Shown here: in pieces, positions 34,062-42,466 of the stretch
Layout of the letters: the number at the start of each line of letters is the position of its first letter
Numbering within the stretch: position 1 is the first letter of the stretch
Assembly: GCA_965221785.1 (NCBI GenBank)
Contig: CBDCSR010000003.1
Span: 1,736,001-1,800,000 of the forward strand
From: BD2-11 sp965221785
GTDB lineage: Bacteria > Gemmatimonadota > Gemmatimonadetes > Longimicrobiales > Gaopeijiaceae
Direction: 5' to 3'
Length of the DNA stretch: 64,000 bases
Made by a program: the position numbers and the translations under genes
The notes under the pieces: model-generated
Told to the model about the DNA's origin: nothing
What the model saw: the letters and a program-made list of their open reading frames with translations, nothing else
The model's database searches: none

Positions 34062-34104
34062 CAGTATACAGTAGATATCAGTAGAGTTATCAGCAGATGT
34101 CAGT
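34062..34104. repeat. Decamer CAGTAGA-type repeat, locus 2
   Basis: Units CAGTATA, CAGTAGATAT, CAGTAGAGTTAT, CAGCAGATGT and CAGT stand head to tail, starting 2 bp after the S9 stop. They share their core and orientation with the array at 15031-15055. Confidence 0.75.
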
Positions 34105-34147
34105 TCTCTTTGTCTCTCGCCCTCCCGCGCCAAGTAGAGGTACCACG

Positions 34148-37100
34148 ATGTTTCGCATGAGATGGATCAACCTGACGTTCCTTCTGGCAACGATCATCAG
34201 CACCATGCCGGCGCGCGCCCAGAGCGTCGCCCCGGAGCACTTCTCCGTGATGCAGGCGCGTCCCATCGGGCCCGCGGGGATGAGCGGGCGCGTGTCCGAC
34301 GTGGAGGTGGTGCTCTCGGACCGGAACGTCATCTTCGTGGGCTCCGCAAGCGGAGGGGTGTGGAAATCCGACGACGGAGGCCACGTCTGGCGGCCCGTCT
34401 TCGACGACCAGCCCGTGGGCAGCATCGGGGCCGTGGCCGTCTTCCAGCCCAACCCGGAGATTTTCTGGGCGGGCACCGGGGAGGGGAATCCGCGCAACAG
34501 CGCCGGGGTCGGCAACGGCATCTACAGGAGCGGCGACGGCGGCGAGAGCTGGACCCACATGGGGCTCGAGGACTCGGGGAAGATCCACCGCGTGCTCACG
34601 CACCCGTCCGATCCGGACATCGTGTATGTCGCGGCGCTCGGGCCCACCTGGAGAACGGGCGGCGAGCGCGGCGTCTACCGCACGCGCGACGGGGGCCAGA
34701 CCTGGGAGGCCGTCCTGCAGTCGAACGAGCGCAGCGGCGCGGGCGAGCTGATCATGGATCCGGCCAACCCGGACAAGCTCTTCGCGGCGCTCTGGGAGCA
34801 TCAGCGCTGGCCCTGGGCCTTCGAGTCGGGCGGGCCCGGAAGCGGGCTTCATGTCACCCGCGACGGGGGCGACACCTGGACGCAGCTCACTGCGGAGGAC
34901 GGGCTGCCGTCCGGGGACCTCGGCCGCATGGGGCTCGCGATCCCCGCGGAGCATCCCTCCGTGGTGTACGCGCTCGTGGAAGCGGAGCGGAGCGAGCTGC
35001 TGCGTTCCGACGACGGTGGCCGCAGCTGGAGGACGATCTCCGACGCGCCCGGCGTGGCGCCCCGGCCCTTCTACTACGCGGATCTGCGCGCCCATCCGTC
35101 CAACGAAAACCGCATCTATTCGCTGCACGGGGCCGTGACGATGTCCGAGGACGCGGGCCGCACGTTCACCACCGTGGTGCCCAGCGCGATCATCCACGGC
35201 GACATCCACGAGCTCTGGATCGATCCCGACGACCCGGGCAGGATGATCCTGGGCAACGATGGCGGCATCGCGTTTACGTACGACCGCGGGCGAAACTGGC
35301 GTTTCGTGGAGAACCTGCCGCTCGCCCAGTTCTACCACATCGAGGTCGACGACGAGATCCCGTTCAACGTCTACGGAGGGCTACAGGACAACGGCTCCTG
35401 GTGGGGGCCTTCGGATGTCTGGGGGGGACGCGGGGTCATGAACGCGCACTGGCACCGGGTGGTGAGCGGGGACGGCTTCGTGGGGGCGCCGGATCCGAGC
35501 GATCCGCGGTACGGCTATTCGTCGTCGCAGCGCGGCAACCTCCAGCGCTTCGACAGGGTCACCGGCCAGCGCAAGGCCATCCGGCCCGCGGCCCCTGAGG
35601 GCCAGGCGCTCCGCTTCCACTGGAACGCGGCCTTCGCCACCGACCCGTTCGACTCGACCACCATCTACATCGGCAGCCAGTTCGTGCACCGGAGCCGCGA
35701 CCGGGGCTCGAGCTGGGAGATCATCTCGCCGGACCTGACCACCAACGACCCGTCCAAGCAGCAGGCCCACCTGAGCGGCGGGCTCACCATCGATGCGTCG
35801 GGAGCCGAGGAGCACACGACCCTCCTGACCATTGCGCCCAGCGCGCTCGAGGAGGGGCTGATCTGGGTGGGGAGCGACGACGGGCGGGTGCACGTGACCC
35901 GCGACGGCGGCGGTTCCTGGACCAGTTTGGAGGCGAACGTGCCGGGCGTGCCCGAGGCGACCTGGATTCCGCACATCGAGCCCGGCAAGCACGATCCCGC
36001 CACGGCCTACATGGTCTACGACGACCACCGGCGCGGCAGCTGGACGCCCTACGTCTACCGCACCGGGGACTACGGGGCATCGTGGCAGTCGATCGCGAGC
36101 GACGACATCTTCGGCTTCGTGCACGTCGTCGAGGAGGACCCGGAGGAGCCCAACCTGCTCTTCGTGGGGACCGAGTTCGGGCTGTACGTGAGCCTCGACC
36201 GCGGGGCGAGCTGGTGGAAGCATCCCGGGGTTCCGCCGACTCCGGTGCGCGACATCGTGGTGCACCCGCGCGACGGCGACCTGGCGCTCGGCACGCACGG
36301 GCGCGCGGCGCTGGTGGTCGACGACGTGCGTCCGCTGCGGGCGCTGGCGGCCGATCCGACGGTGGCCGCGCGGCCCGTGGAGGTCATGCCGATCGCGCCG
36401 GTGCGCCAGCACACCCAGTCGGAGGGGATGGGGCTCACGGGCTACCGTTCCGTCGGCCACACCATGTTCATCGGCCCCAGGCGGCCGTACGGGGCGCTGA
36501 TTCACTACTGGCTGGCGCCGGACGAGATGGTGGCGAGCGCCGAGGTGCAGATCGCCGACGGAGGAGGGGCGGTGGTGCGGACCCTCATGGGCACGACCGA
36601 CCCGGGGCTCAACCGGGTGGTGTGGGACCTCCGCGATGAGACCGGGGGCGGCGGCATCGAGGTGATGTCGGGAACCTACTCGGTGCGCGTGAACGCCGGC
36701 GCCGGCTCGGGCGCGCAGACGCTGGAGGTCATCCCCGACCACCGCTTCCCCTACGATCCGGCTGCGCGCGCGGCCAAGATCGCGGCGCGCAGGGAGGTTG
36801 CCGGCTGGATGGCCACCGCGAACGAGGCGCAGGACCGCCTGGAGCGCGCCCTCGACGGGCTGGACGTGGTGCTCGCCACCCTGGCGGACGACGACGCCCT
36901 GAGCGGCGAGGGCCGCACCGTGTCCGAGGTCGTGCGCGGGCTGCTGGAACTGCACTTCACCGGCCCCGAGTGCCAGGGCGGCTGCGGCGGTCAGGCGACG
37001 GCGCGCCACGTGCAGGCCGCCGCCGGCCCGCTCGCCAGCTCCTGGGACGCCCCCACGCCCAACGAGCGCCAGGCGATGAACAACGCCCTGACGGCCCTGG

Positions 37101-37222
37101 AGACCATCCTCGACGACGTCAACGCGGTGTTCCAGGGCGACGTGGCGCGCTTCCGGCAGCGGCTGGAGGCGGTCGGCTTCACGCTGTTCCCGCCGGAGGG
37201 GCCGCTGAGGCTGATGCGGTAG
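34148..37222 (+). CDS. Secreted sortilin/VPS10-like BNR-repeat protein (annotated as glycosyl hydrolase in relatives)
   Basis: 1024 residues from ATG 34148, with AGAGGT 6 nt upstream. A signal peptide (to about residue 25, ARAQS) precedes a ten-bladed type propeller with many BNR/Asp-box motifs, for example KSDDGGHVWRP, RSGDGGESWTHMG, RTRDGGQTWEAV, RSDDGGRSWRTI, RSRDRGSSWEII and TRDGGGSWTSL. Residues about 740-880 hold an FlgD-like/Ig fold (GLNRVVWDLRDETGGG), followed by an alpha-helical C-terminal domain. Relatives are abundant in Gemmatimonadota and Bacteroidetes and are called sialidase- or glycosyl-hydrolase-like, but no sialidase active-site arginine triad is identifiable, so enzyme activity is uncertain. 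Confidence 0.9.
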   Translation: MFRMRWINLTFLLATIISTMPARAQSVAPEHFSVMQARPIGPAGMSGRVSDVEVVLSDRNVIFVGSASGGVWKSDDGGHVWRPVFDDQPVGSIGAVAVFQPNPEIFWAGTGEGNPRNSAGVGNGIYRSGDGGESWTHMGLEDSGKIHRVLTHPSDPDIVYVAALGPTWRTGGERGVYRTRDGGQTWEAVLQSNERSGAGELIMDPANPDKLFAALWEHQRWPWAFESGGPGSGLHVTRDGGDTWTQLTAEDGLPSGDLGRMGLAIPAEHPSVVYALVEAERSELLRSDDGGRSWRTISDAPGVAPRPFYYADLRAHPSNENRIYSLHGAVTMSEDAGRTFTTVVPSAIIHGDIHELWIDPDDPGRMILGNDGGIAFTYDRGRNWRFVENLPLAQFYHIEVDDEIPFNVYGGLQDNGSWWGPSDVWGGRGVMNAHWHRVVSGDGFVGAPDPSDPRYGYSSSQRGNLQRFDRVTGQRKAIRPAAPEGQALRFHWNAAFATDPFDSTTIYIGSQFVHRSRDRGSSWEIISPDLTTNDPSKQQAHLSGGLTIDASGAEEHTTLLTIAPSALEEGLIWVGSDDGRVHVTRDGGGSWTSLEANVPGVPEATWIPHIEPGKHDPATAYMVYDDHRRGSWTPYVYRTGDYGASWQSIASDDIFGFVHVVEEDPEEPNLLFVGTEFGLYVSLDRGASWWKHPGVPPTPVRDIVVHPRDGDLALGTHGRAALVVDDVRPLRALAADPTVAARPVEVMPIAPVRQHTQSEGMGLTGYRSVGHTMFIGPRRPYGALIHYWLAPDEMVASAEVQIADGGGAVVRTLMGTTDPGLNRVVWDLRDETGGGGIEVMSGTYSVRVNAGAGSGAQTLEVIPDHRFPYDPAARAAKIAARREVAGWMATANEAQDRLERALDGLDVVLATLADDDALSGEGRTVSEVVRGLLELHFTGPECQGGCGGQATARHVQAAAGPLASSWDAPTPNERQAMNNALTALETILDDVNAVFQGDVARFRQRLEAVGFTLFPPEGPLRLMR

Positions 37223-37233
37223 GGAGGTGCGCG

Positions 37234-37261
37234 GCCGCGGGGAGTTCCGCAGCCCCGCGGC
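37234..37261. terminator. Bidirectional hairpin between convergent genes
   Basis: GCCGCGGGG (37234-37242) and CCCCGCGGC (37253-37261) make a perfect 9-bp stem with a 10-nt loop in the 43-nt gap between the BNR-gene stop and the sigma-factor stop. It has no T-run but is well placed to end both transcripts. Confidence 0.6.
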
Positions 37262-37265
37262 GCGG

Positions 37266-37841
37266 TTATCGCGGCAGCATCGCCATCACCCGGCCTCGGC
37301 GGTCCATCTCGAACTCACAGCAGGCGAGCAGGCGCCGCTTCAGTTCCGCGCGCGCTCGCTGGACACGCGATTTCATGCCCGAGATGCTGAGCCCCAGACG
37401 GCGGGCGGCCTCCGTCTGGGTGAGGCCCTGGAACGAGGTGAGGAGGAGGGCCTCCGCTTGTTTCGGCGGCAGATCGAGGATGAATGGCATCAGGCACGCC
37501 TCGATCCGTCGCCGCTCCGCTTTTCGCTCCTTCGCATCCGCTGCCGGAGCCGCGGATGCGGCTTCGGCTTGAGCCTGTGCCAGGGCCCGCGACTCGACGG
37601 CGCGCCGCCGGTAGTGATCCGTGATCGCGTTGGCGGCGACCCGGTAGGCCCAGGCGAACGGATTGCCGGCCTGTTCCAGACGCTCTCTGTTCTCAAGCAG
37701 CCGCAGCAGGATGTCGCTCGTGACATCGTCGGTCCAGGCGGGGTCGACGCGGCCGGCCACGTAGCCGCGCAGCCGACTCTGGAACTCGGACCAGCGCAGT
37801 TGTTCATCGTCATTGCCTGCCGCGCTCGATCCACGGCTCAT
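37266..37841 (-). CDS. ECF-type RNA polymerase sigma factor (SigZ-like)
   Basis: 191 residues from ATG 37841. Region 2 is WSEFQSRLRGYVAGRVDPAWTDDVTSDILLRLLENRERL then PFAWAYRVAANAITDHYRRR; region 4 is LPPKQAEALLLTSFQGLTQTEAARRLGLSISGMKSRVQRARAELKRRL. The tail CCEFEMDRRGRVMAMLPR resembles Bacillus SigZ-type proteins, which end in a similar DRRG motif. No anti-sigma gene is next to it. It follows arsI by 31 nt on the same strand, so arsenic-enzyme and sigma factor may be co-expressed. An upstream frame extension only overlaps arsI. Confidence 0.9.
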   Translation of the reverse strand: MSRGSSAAGNDDEQLRWSEFQSRLRGYVAGRVDPAWTDDVTSDILLRLLENRERLEQAGNPFAWAYRVAANAITDHYRRRAVESRALAQAQAEAASAAPAADAKERKAERRRIEACLMPFILDLPPKQAEALLLTSFQGLTQTEAARRLGLSISGMKSRVQRARAELKRRLLACCEFEMDRRGRVMAMLPR

Positions 37842-37872
37842 CCCGTGGGACTGGCCACCCGGACCACGGCGG

Positions 37873-38343
37873 TCAGACGTCACAGCATACCGGCGCGGAG
37901 ACCTCGACCGGGCCACCGACCTCGGGCACGGCTGCTTCCGCCACCCGGCCGTCGCAGCCGACCGTTGCCGCGACTCCGGCCGGGGCATCGTCGGTGATCG
38001 TGTACCACTCCCAGCGCAGTCCCTGAGGTTCGTCGGACCAGACCTTGGTCTGCTCGGCGTGACAGCAGACGACCTGCTCCTCGCTCTCGGTGAGAATGTC
38101 GGCCGCTTCCAGGCGGGCACCCGCCTCCCGCACCTGAGCGGCGTCGAAGACTTCAACGCCGAGGTGGTTGATGCGCTCCGGCGCGCCGGGGTTCTCGAAG
38201 AGCACGAGCTTCAGCGGCGGCTCGTCGAGGGCGAAGTTGGCGTATCCGGGGCGGCGCTTGTGGGGCTGGACGCCGAAGAGCCTGCCGTAGTAGTCGACCG
38301 CTTCGTCGATGTCGCGCACGTTGAGGGCGAGTTGGATTCGCAT
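37873..38343 (-). CDS. arsI: ArsI/CadI-type glyoxalase-fold dioxygenase (C-As bond cleavage or metal resistance)
   Basis: 156 residues from ATG 38343, with GGGAG 8 nt upstream. The glyoxalase/vicinal-oxygen-chelate fold starts IQLALNVRDIDEAVDYYGRLFGV. Fe(II) ligand candidates by alignment with characterised ArsI are Gln4, His60 and Glu112; the vicinal Cys93-Cys94 in VVCCHAEQTKVWSDEPQG correspond to the arsenic-binding pair, and another Cys-Cys ends the protein (PVCCDV). ArsI demethylates methylarsenite in the cytosol. CadI in mycobacteria shares the fold, so cadmium-type induction is the alternative. The neighbouring sigma gene follows in the same transcript; no arsR is nearby. Confidence 0.88.
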   Translation of the reverse strand: MRIQLALNVRDIDEAVDYYGRLFGVQPHKRRPGYANFALDEPPLKLVLFENPGAPERINHLGVEVFDAAQVREAGARLEAADILTESEEQVVCCHAEQTKVWSDEPQGLRWEWYTITDDAPAGVAATVGCDGRVAEAAVPEVGGPVEVSAPVCCDV

Positions 38344-38465
38344 GGTGCGTTCTCCCTGGGGTCGTGTCGGCGATGGCGCCGCGCGGTGCTGCGCCCGTTC
38401 GCCGGTTGGCTTCTGACAGAATAGACGCACGAGCCGGCGAAAGGACGCAACCGGCCCGCGGAAAC

Positions 38466-38492
38466 CCCGGCGGCCGACGCCCGGCGGCCGAC
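38466..38492. repeat. Short tandem direct repeat upstream of arsI/MFS
   Basis: CCCGGCGGCCGAC occurs twice with a 14-bp period, in the 267-bp divergent gap (38344-38610) between arsI and the MFS gene. The gap shows no gene and no definite promoter; AGAATA at 38418-38423 could be a minus-strand -10 (TATTCT) for arsI. Confidence 0.55.
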
Positions 38493-38610
38493 ACTCCGTG
38501 GCGGAAGGCGGCGCGCCGCGGTAGGCTTGTGAGTCCCTCAGAGAACCTGGACGCCGGATCGGCGCAACCGATCCCCGGGTTCCTCGCCGCATCTCCGCAA
38601 GCGACTCCGC

Positions 38611-39906
38611 ATGGCCCGAATCCCCCGCCGCGCCTGGAGCACCCTCGCCGTGCTGGCGGTGGCCGAGCTCATGGGGATGTCGCTCTGGTTCACCGCCAGC
38701 GCGCTGTCGCCGGAGCTGGCCGTGCAGTGGGGGTTGAGCGAGGCGCAGGCGGGGTGGCTGACCACGGTCGTGCAGCTGGGGTTCGTGGCCGGGACGGCGG
38801 TCGCGGCCTTCCTCAACCTCGCCGACATCTTTCCGGCAAGGCGCTACTTCTGCGTCTCGGCGCTGCTGGGGGCGGGCGTGAACGCGCTGGTGCTCGTCGC
38901 GCCAGGGTATGGGTCGGCGCTGGTCCTGCGCTTCCTCACGGGCTTCTTTCTGGCCGGGGTCTATCCGCCGGCGATGAAGATGATCGCGACGTGGTTCCGG
39001 GACGCGCGCGGCTTCGCCATCGGCACCATCGTAGGGGCGCTGACGGTGGGCAAGGCGGTCCCGTACCTGCTGACCTCGGTGGAGGGCGGGGGCGCGGCGC
39101 TCGTGCTCGCGGGCGCGTCGCTGGCCTGCGCGGCGAGCGGACTCCTGGTGCTGGCGACGTATCGCGACGGGCCCTACCGCTTCGAGCGCCGTCCCTTCTC
39201 GTGGCAGCTCGCGGGGACGGTTGTGCGCCACCGCGAGACCCGGCTCGCCATCGCGGGCTACCTGGGGCACATGTGGGAGCTCTACCCGATGTGGGCGACG
39301 ATCGCGCTCTTCTTCGGGGATTACTTCGCGGGCGGCGGTGGCCTCATCGGCGGGGGTGGCGATGCGCTCCCCGGCGCGGGTGGGCTCATTCCCGCCGGCA
39401 CGGTCGCGGGCAGTGCCGCCGCTGACGCCGGTGGACTCTCCGTCGCGGCATTGGCGGGGGTGGCGGGGTTCGGCGCGATCGCCATCGGCGGGGTGGGGGC
39501 GGTGATGGCGGGCACCTGGGCCGACCGCCTGGGCCGTGAGCGCGTGACGATCTGGTCGATGGCGGTGAGCGGGGGCTGTGCGGCCGTGATGGGCTGGCTG
39601 CTCGCGGCTCCGCTCTGGCTGGTGGTGGTGGTCGCGGGGGTGTGGGGGTTCGCGGTGGTCGCCGACAGTGCACAGTTCAGCGCGGTGGTCACCGAGGTAG
39701 CGCCCCGGCACGCGGTCGGCACCGCCCTCACCCTGCAGACATCGCTCGGCTTCCTGCTCACCGCCGCCACGATCTGGATGACGGTCGAACTCGAGATCCG
39801 CTTCGGCTGGCGCGTCGCCTTTGGAGCCTTGGCGCTGGGTCCGTGGGCGGGTATCGTGGCGATGCGGCGGCTGCAACGGCTGCGCGCGGATGCGATCCGA
39901 CGGTGA
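38611..39906 (+). CDS. Major facilitator superfamily transporter with a Gly-rich central insert
   Basis: 431 residues with about 12 membrane helices. The MFS signature between helices 2 and 3 is weak here (LADIFPARRYF), whereas helices 4 and 5 have LRFLTGFFLAGVYPPAMKMIATWF, typical of NarK/organic-anion-like MFS proteins. Between helices 7 and 8, residues about 236-275 hold a Gly/Ala-rich loop (GGGGLIGGGGDALPGAGG). The second half has MAGTWADRLGRERV, the matching loop between helices 8 and 9. The substrate is unknown; it is divergent from arsI but no arsenic-specific feature is seen. Confidence 0.9.
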   Translation: MARIPRRAWSTLAVLAVAELMGMSLWFTASALSPELAVQWGLSEAQAGWLTTVVQLGFVAGTAVAAFLNLADIFPARRYFCVSALLGAGVNALVLVAPGYGSALVLRFLTGFFLAGVYPPAMKMIATWFRDARGFAIGTIVGALTVGKAVPYLLTSVEGGGAALVLAGASLACAASGLLVLATYRDGPYRFERRPFSWQLAGTVVRHRETRLAIAGYLGHMWELYPMWATIALFFGDYFAGGGGLIGGGGDALPGAGGLIPAGTVAGSAAADAGGLSVAALAGVAGFGAIAIGGVGAVMAGTWADRLGRERVTIWSMAVSGGCAAVMGWLLAAPLWLVVVVAGVWGFAVVADSAQFSAVVTEVAPRHAVGTALTLQTSLGFLLTAATIWMTVELEIRFGWRVAFGALALGPWAGIVAMRRLQRLRADAIRR

Positions 39907-39971
39907 AGGTGCCCCGCGGGCACCTCGGCGCACCTGCACAGGCTCATCATCATCTGCACACGGAGAACCCC

Positions 39972-40400
39972 ATGAAGAATCCCCCCGAGGGCTGGCCGAG
40001 AATCACGCCCGCTGTGTTCTACGATGACGCCGCAGCCGCGATCGACTGGCTCACCCGCGCCTTCGGCTTCACGGTTCGCGTCCGAGTCGAGAACGAAGAG
40101 GGGCGGATCGTGCACTCGCAGCTTGCCATGAACGGCGGCCTCATCATGGTCGGGCAGGCGGGTCTGACGCCCGGTCGCACCTACCCCCGATCTCCGCAGG
40201 CCGCGGGCGGCGCCAACACGCAGGCGCTGTGCGTGTTCGTGGACGATGCCGACGCCCACTGCGAGCATGCCCGCGAAGCCGGAGCCGCCATCACGACCGA
40301 GCCGGCGACCCAGGACTACGGCGAGGGCTACTGGACCGAACGCACATACGAAGCCCGCGATCCCGAGGGACACTACTGGTGGTTTCTGCAGCGGCTTTGA
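39972..40400 (+). CDS. VOC-family (glyoxalase/PhnB-like) protein
   Basis: 142 residues from ATG 39972 with GGAG 6 nt upstream. The single beta-alpha-beta-beta-beta module repeat pattern is clear: ITPAVFYDDAAAAIDWLTRAFGF, then AGGANTQALCVFVDDADAHCEHAREAGAAIT and TYEARDPEGHYWWFLQ, the usual VOC ending. The family includes glyoxalases, antibiotic-binding and dioxygenase proteins; metal residues cannot be assigned and the substrate is open. It follows the MFS gene by 65 bp. Confidence 0.88.
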   Translation: MKNPPEGWPRITPAVFYDDAAAAIDWLTRAFGFTVRVRVENEEGRIVHSQLAMNGGLIMVGQAGLTPGRTYPRSPQAAGGANTQALCVFVDDADAHCEHAREAGAAITTEPATQDYGEGYWTERTYEARDPEGHYWWFLQRL

Positions 40401-40428
40401 GATTTCCTCCACGGGCCTGTAGCGCCGT

Positions 40429-40470
40429 CCCTACAGCGTCTCCTCCACAGCCCTACAGCGTCTCCTCCAC
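40429..40470. repeat. 22-bp tandem duplication at the 3' end of the HNH gene
   Basis: CCCTACAGCGTCTCCTCCAC occurs at 40429-40448 and again at 40451-40470. The second copy contains the HNH gene's last codons and stop; the first is downstream. A diverged third partial copy lies at about 40406-40424. Confidence 0.8.
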
Positions 40471-41955
40471 GGCTTCCCGCGCCGCGGCCTCGATCGCCCA
40501 GGGAACATCCGAGTCCCGATACACCGCGGCTCCGTTGGAGAACGGACCCGGGTCAACCGCCGGGAGGTTGGCTCGAGCGCCTGACCCGATCATCCCGGTC
40601 GCTTCCGGGGCGTCCGCCATCGTCTTCCCCTTGCGCGTGAAGAACAGCGCCAGCCCGGCGCGGTCCGTGCTTACCCTGACCCGTCCCTCGTGGACAGCCC
40701 TGTGATGGCGCCGGCAAAGGAGCAGCAGATTGCTCAGCCTGGTCTCGCCTCCGTCAGCCCAGTGCCTGACGTGATGAGCCTCGGTGAAGCGGCTGGCGCA
40801 CCCCGGAAAGCGGCAGCCACGGTCACGCTCTTCCAGGGCCCGGCGGATGTGGGGCGGAACAGTGCGTGTCTTTCGCCCGACGCTCAGCACCTGTCCGCCG
40901 GCGCCTGACCCGCGCGTTGCCACGTCACCCGACGACCGACTTCCGGGTACAGGCTCGGCCTTGCCGTGCACCATTTCGATGGTCGCCGCATCGCACGCCA
41001 TGCGCCTCGAAGTTTCCGCGGCAACGCGCACGCCATCGAGATCCGACCGGCCAGGTTCGCCATCTTCGGCCAGCGTCGCCGCTTCGGTATGGATCACGAC
41101 CTGATATCGCTCCGCGCGCGTACCCGATTCGTCCGTGCCATCTTCGGAGTCTTCTCCGAACCCCGCCGCCAGCGCCCGCTCGGCCACCAGCCCGGCGGCA
41201 TCCGCCCAGCGCTGCGTCGGCCTGGGGGTCGCGTCGCCAGCCCTGGCTCCCACGCGATTGTCCTGCCGTACCTCCTCCCCGGCACTCTCCTCTCGACGAT
41301 ACAGCGCATCCGCCGCCGCTTCGAGGGCGCGCATCAGGACCGCTCCCGCTCCCACCTCAGGCTCGAGTCGACCCTTGACGACATACATCCCGTCCCCGTC
41401 CACGAAGACCGAGAGAGCCCGGTTGCGGTGCCGCACCTGCTCGGCCGTCAATTCTCCCTCGCGCGACAGCTGTTTCCACATCCGCACCCTCTGCTCCAGC
41501 CGGGCCGCCGACGCCGCCCGCGCAAACTCCAAAAGCGTTTCTTCGCTCTCCGGGGTGGCCACGCGTGTGATCGCGCGGACCTTTGCATAGGAGAGGTGGC
41601 CGCTCCTGAGTGCTTCAGAGGTTCGCGGCAGATTCTCCAGTGCCCGCGCGGCCCGAACCCGCTCGCGCGCCGGTCCGATCTTGATGCCGGTCCGCCAGGC
41701 GAGCCACTCGGCGCAGGATCCGAAGTCGTCCTTCCATCCGCCCCGGCGATCGAAATCGGCGAGCAGCGCCATCATCCGTCCTTCAGCAGCATTGATGCTT
41801 GCCGCGAGGTCCGCGATGCGCTCGCCCAACTGATGGAGTTCATCGTTCTCATCGGATGGGGAAGCCCTGTCGACGCAGGACGCGGAACTATTTTTTTCGA
41901 CAGTCACTTCGCGCTTCCACGGATTGTTGTCACGGGTCGTTGTGGGAATGATCAC
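40453..41955 (-). CDS. DUF222-HNH endonuclease family protein (13E12 repeat type)
   Basis: 500 residues from GTG 41955, with AAGGAG 7 nt upstream. The N-terminal DUF222 helices (about 40-260) include WLAWRTGIKIGPARERVRAARALENLPRTSEALRSGHLSYAKVRAITRV. The C-terminal HNH domain (about 390-440) has CRFPGCASRFTEAHHVRHWADGGETRLSNLLLLCRRHHRAVHEG, with the His-His, Asn and His-His-x3-His residues and Cys pair that bind metal. Such proteins are multi-copy in actinobacteria and are linked to mobile sequences; a nicking or homing role is suspected but unproven. An AT-rich island lies upstream. Confidence 0.9.
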   Translation of the reverse strand: MIIPTTTRDNNPWKREVTVEKNSSASCVDRASPSDENDELHQLGERIADLAASINAAEGRMMALLADFDRRGGWKDDFGSCAEWLAWRTGIKIGPARERVRAARALENLPRTSEALRSGHLSYAKVRAITRVATPESEETLLEFARAASAARLEQRVRMWKQLSREGELTAEQVRHRNRALSVFVDGDGMYVVKGRLEPEVGAGAVLMRALEAAADALYRREESAGEEVRQDNRVGARAGDATPRPTQRWADAAGLVAERALAAGFGEDSEDGTDESGTRAERYQVVIHTEAATLAEDGEPGRSDLDGVRVAAETSRRMACDAATIEMVHGKAEPVPGSRSSGDVATRGSGAGGQVLSVGRKTRTVPPHIRRALEERDRGCRFPGCASRFTEAHHVRHWADGGETRLSNLLLLCRRHHRAVHEGRVRVSTDRAGLALFFTRKGKTMADAPEATGMIGSGARANLPAVDPGPFSNGAAVYRDSDVPWAIEAAAREAVEETL

Positions 41956-41997
41956 CGGATCGCTCCTTGGATTGGGAATCCCCTCGTCGCATGGTTA

Positions 41998-42028
41998 AAT
42001 ATAACGCGAGCATATTCGACTCTCTCAA
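41998..42028 (-). promoter_or_regulatory. Candidate promoter for the HNH gene
   Basis: TTGAGA (42028-42023) and TATATT (42003-41998) on the minus strand, 43 nt before the GTG. The 19-nt spacer is longer than usual, so the call is tentative. Confidence 0.35.
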
Positions 42029-42205
42029 ACGCCCCCGGAAAAGAGATGTCGACGTCCCGGGTCATTCGCCGGGGAGAATGCGAGCCAAACGCCTGCAGAG
42101 GCCTTTGTAGCGCGCCTGACGACTATTCCAGCGAGGATCTCGGATGGTGTCGAATCACGGCTTCAGAATTCGTCAATAGCAAAATGGGACTATCAGATGT
42201 AAATT

Positions 42206-42232
42206 CGGGACACTCCCGCCTTTTCTTCTTTC
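42206..42232 (+). terminator. Orphan terminator-like hairpin in the AT-rich island
   Basis: CGGGA, a CAC loop and TCCCG (42206-42218) are followed by CCTTTTCTTCTTTC. No coding gene lies just before it on the plus strand, so it may belong to a lost gene or a small RNA. Confidence 0.4.
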
Positions 42233-42466
42233 GCTGCGAACGGAACGTCTTCAAGAAACTGCCGACGTAGCGTCTTGACTGGGTGCCGGGAACAAGTTTC
42301 CGCAGAAACCATTTTTCTGCGTCGGGGCAGGCCGTCACCGAGCAACCGTCGGCCCACGCCCCGGATCAACCATCGGGCGCATGTCTTCCCGGGGACCGGG
42401 TCTGTAGTGGAGGTTGCCGGGGCCGACGCGAGTCGGGCCGTTGGACGCGCCCTCGCGCGCCCGACC

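Larger units (their letters stand above)
41956..42466. other. 511-bp AT-richer intergenic island
   Basis: No gene supported. It is markedly less GC-rich than the neighbours, with stretches such as GGTTAAATATAACG and AGCAAAATGGGACTATCAGATGTAAATTCG. A possible HNH promoter is TTGAGA (42028-42023, minus strand) and TATATT (42003-41998) with a long 19-nt spacer. At 42206-42218 CGGGA-CAC-TCCCG forms a small hairpin followed by a T-rich run, a terminator-like element on the plus strand with no gene before it. This looks like the remnant of acquired DNA. Confidence 0.55.

Noticed and set aside
34062..34104. Possible CRISPR array
   Set aside because: Units are only 10-12 bp, directly adjacent with no spacers, and no cas gene is near.
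42123..42338. 71-codon minus-strand frame in the AT-rich island
   Set aside because: No ribosome-binding site or family motif; composition is basic and irregular. It may be chance.
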